6,268 bases of DNA from a bacterium (GTDB lineage: Bacteria > Krumholzibacteriota > Krumholzibacteriia > LZORAL124-64-63), in the NCBI GenBank assembly GCA_018652925.1, contig JABIBH010000049.1:1-6268 (forward strand), given 5' to 3'. Shown in pieces: positions 5,208 through 6,268 of the stretch. The notes under the pieces were generated by a model, which worked only from the letters and a program-made list of their open reading frames with translations, searched no databases and had not been told where the DNA came from. The stretch's first letter is position 1. The number at the start of each line of letters is the position of its first letter. The position numbers were made by a program, and so were the translations under genes.

Positions 5208-6268
5208 CATTAAGTATTTTCTGGTTTTGATGCTTTTGCCTGTTGTATTACAGGCTGAATATCCGCGCCGATCTGTCAAGTTGCACAGGGTTACATCTGG
5301 TTTTCTACCTGCCGATGGTTTGTTGTCTGTCGACTTCGCTCATGACATGTACAACATAAGTTATGGTCCGGACCAGATCAGCTTCGGAGAGAACAGACTT
5401 CGTTTTGAATACTCAGCATTTTCCTGGTTGAATCTTTATGGTCAAGGTCGTAATAAAAGCTGGAGTGGTGGATCCGGTTCAATACCTGCAACAGGTAGTG
5501 GTGTTGGTGATAGTGATGTTGGTGTTGTTTTAGGTCTGCCTACATTTGGTAAATGGCAGGGGATTTCACTTTCGGCTTCATCAACTATTCCAACCGGTGA
5601 TCAGGAGTTGGGTCTCAGTGAAGGCGAATCTGTAAAGCAGGTTGAGTTGACATTGAGTCACAGGTTGTGGCGGAACAGTCAATTGCCAGAGATGACTCTG
5701 CATTTGTCAGGCGGTCGTAGATGGAATATTGACGAGGGCTTTGGCGGTCATGGTGCCGGGAAATATCAGTCCTGGTATCCTCTTTATCCAGCGGGTAAAG
5801 ATTTTACGCTGTTGGCAGCTGCTATTGAATTCCGACGCGACAATGTTGATCTTTTTGTGGAGTACAGCGAGGCTCAGTTAGACGGAGTCTCCAGGACAGA
5901 GTGGCAAAAATGTGTCTCTACCGGCCTGTATTGGGGTGACCACACTGGTTGGGGGATGTCTATGACTTACGACGTGCCTCTTGGTCGCAATCTTCTGGAG
6001 ACTGATTTTGAGGCTGCCTATCCTGACTTGATTACTACAATTTCTATAAGTCGTGTATTCGGAATTGGTGGCCGAGATAGAGACTCGGACGGCATCCTGG
6101 ATCGTCTTGACTGGTGCCCAAAAGCTGCTGAAGATTTTGATGGCTGGCAGGATGAAGATGGCTGTCCTGACCCTGATAATGACAACGATGGTATTCTCGA
6201 TATTAATGACCTGGCTCCAGACAGCCCTGAAGATATTGACGGTTGGCAAGATAACGATGGTCTACCTG
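5194..6268 (+). CDS. Secreted beta-rich (probable outer-membrane barrel) protein with TSP3 repeats, 3' end missing
   Basis: One frame stays open from here to the window edge (358 codons, no stop). It opens with a signal peptide: hydrophobic core FLVLMLLPVVLQA, with likely cleavage after A21. Residues 22-290 are rich in aromatic and alternating hydrophobic/polar strands. They include GVGDSDVGVVLGLP, a LSASSTIPTGDQELGL stretch resembling transporter-type barrels (PTGD motif of the phenol-degradation MetA-like group), and ISISRVFGIGG as a possible last strand. From residue 295 come calcium-binding type-3 repeats (DRDSDGILDRLDWCP, then EDFDGWQDEDGCPDPDNDNDG) with a 33-residue period. In many relatives such repeats lead to an OmpA peptidoglycan-binding domain, which would lie beyond the window. 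GTG 5194 follows AAAAGGG by five bases; ATG 5179 is an alternative giving a more basic n-region (MKRAKVLNN) but has no ribosome site. Barrel assignment is inference from pattern. Confidence 0.78.
   Translation, partial: MLNNSIKYFLVLMLLPVVLQAEYPRRSVKLHRVTSGFLPADGLLSVDFAHDMYNISYGPDQISFGENRLRFEYSAFSWLNLYGQGRNKSWSGGSGSIPATGSGVGDSDVGVVLGLPTFGKWQGISLSASSTIPTGDQELGLSEGESVKQVELTLSHRLWRNSQLPEMTLHLSGGRRWNIDEGFGGHGAGKYQSWYPLYPAGKDFTLLAAAIEFRRDNVDLFVEYSEAQLDGVSRTEWQKCVSTGLYWGDHTGWGMSMTYDVPLGRNLLETDFEAAYPDLITTISISRVFGIGGRDRDSDGILDRLDWCPKAAEDFDGWQDEDGCPDPDNDNDGILDINDLAPDSPEDIDGWQDNDGLP
6082..6268 (+). repeat. TSP3 calcium-binding repeat array (33-residue, 99-base period)
   Basis: Two units are visible, beginning at 6082 (DSDGILD) and 6181 (DNDGILD); the second is cut by the window edge. 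Both have Asp-rich loops (D-x-D-x-D-G and ED-x-DGWQD-x-DG) typical of Ca2+-binding thrombospondin type 3 repeats. The first unit has cysteines at residues 308 and 324; the second has alanine and leucine there. Confidence 0.8.

Noticed and set aside
5878..6249. Minus-strand 123-codon open frame
   Set aside because: Antisense to the barrel and Asp-rich TSP3 region, whose codon composition (GAT/GAC) leaves the other strand free of stops.
5208..6268. Possible non-coding stretch of about 1 kb at the right end
   Set aside because: One plus-strand frame is open throughout, starts with a signal peptide and ends in TSP3 repeats. It merely lacks its stop codon because the window ends.

Overview
The window reads as a piece of an ordinary chromosome from a Gram-negative (LPS-making) bacterium of moderate, slightly AT-rich composition. 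Evidence for an outer membrane is a Kdo transferase, a family 9 LPS-core-type glycosyltransferase, and a signal-peptide-bearing beta-rich protein with calcium-binding TSP3 repeats. The Kdo transferase has the motif variants seen in Bacteroidetes-like (FCB) enzymes. A DUF1844 protein and a TSP3 outer-membrane protein fit an FCB-type or deltaproteobacteria-like lineage. This placement is inference; no rRNA or other taxonomic marker is present.

Layout. (1) 3-248, plus strand: the 3' end of queC (preQ0 synthase), cut by the window edge. (2) 236-1516 and 1516-2478, minus strand: waaA/kdtA and an upstream GT9 glycosyltransferase, a two-gene LPS-core operon joined by a 1-nt TAATG overlap and meeting queC tail to tail with a 13-nt overlap. 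(3) About 2479-2592: a compact divergent intergenic region with a good sigma70-like promoter firing left (TTGACA, 17 nt, TAACAT), a weaker candidate firing right, and a 6-bp-arm palindrome lying over both -35 boxes. (4) 2593-6268, plus strand: a tight run of four genes. Two are tandem CNNM/CorC-type membrane proteins joined by a TGATG overlap. The third is a small DUF1844 protein. The fourth is a secreted beta-rich protein with TSP3 repeats that runs off the window and overlaps the end of the DUF1844 gene.

How the genes fit together. The left-going pair builds the LPS inner core: Kdo addition to lipid A, then probable heptose-type sugar addition. The right-going run combines predicted Mg2+/divalent cation transporters with a DUF1844 protein and an outer-membrane protein carrying Ca2+-binding repeats. 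A shared theme of envelope and divalent cations is attractive but is only inferred from proximity.

No RNA gene, mobile element, CRISPR array or convincing rho-independent terminator was seen. There is no gene-free stretch above 300 bases. The least expected points are the palindrome in the divergent promoter, the domain asymmetry of the two CNNM paralogues, the repeated use of non-ATG starts, and the barrel-TSP3 protein with its embedded start. I did not find a clearly new biological system.
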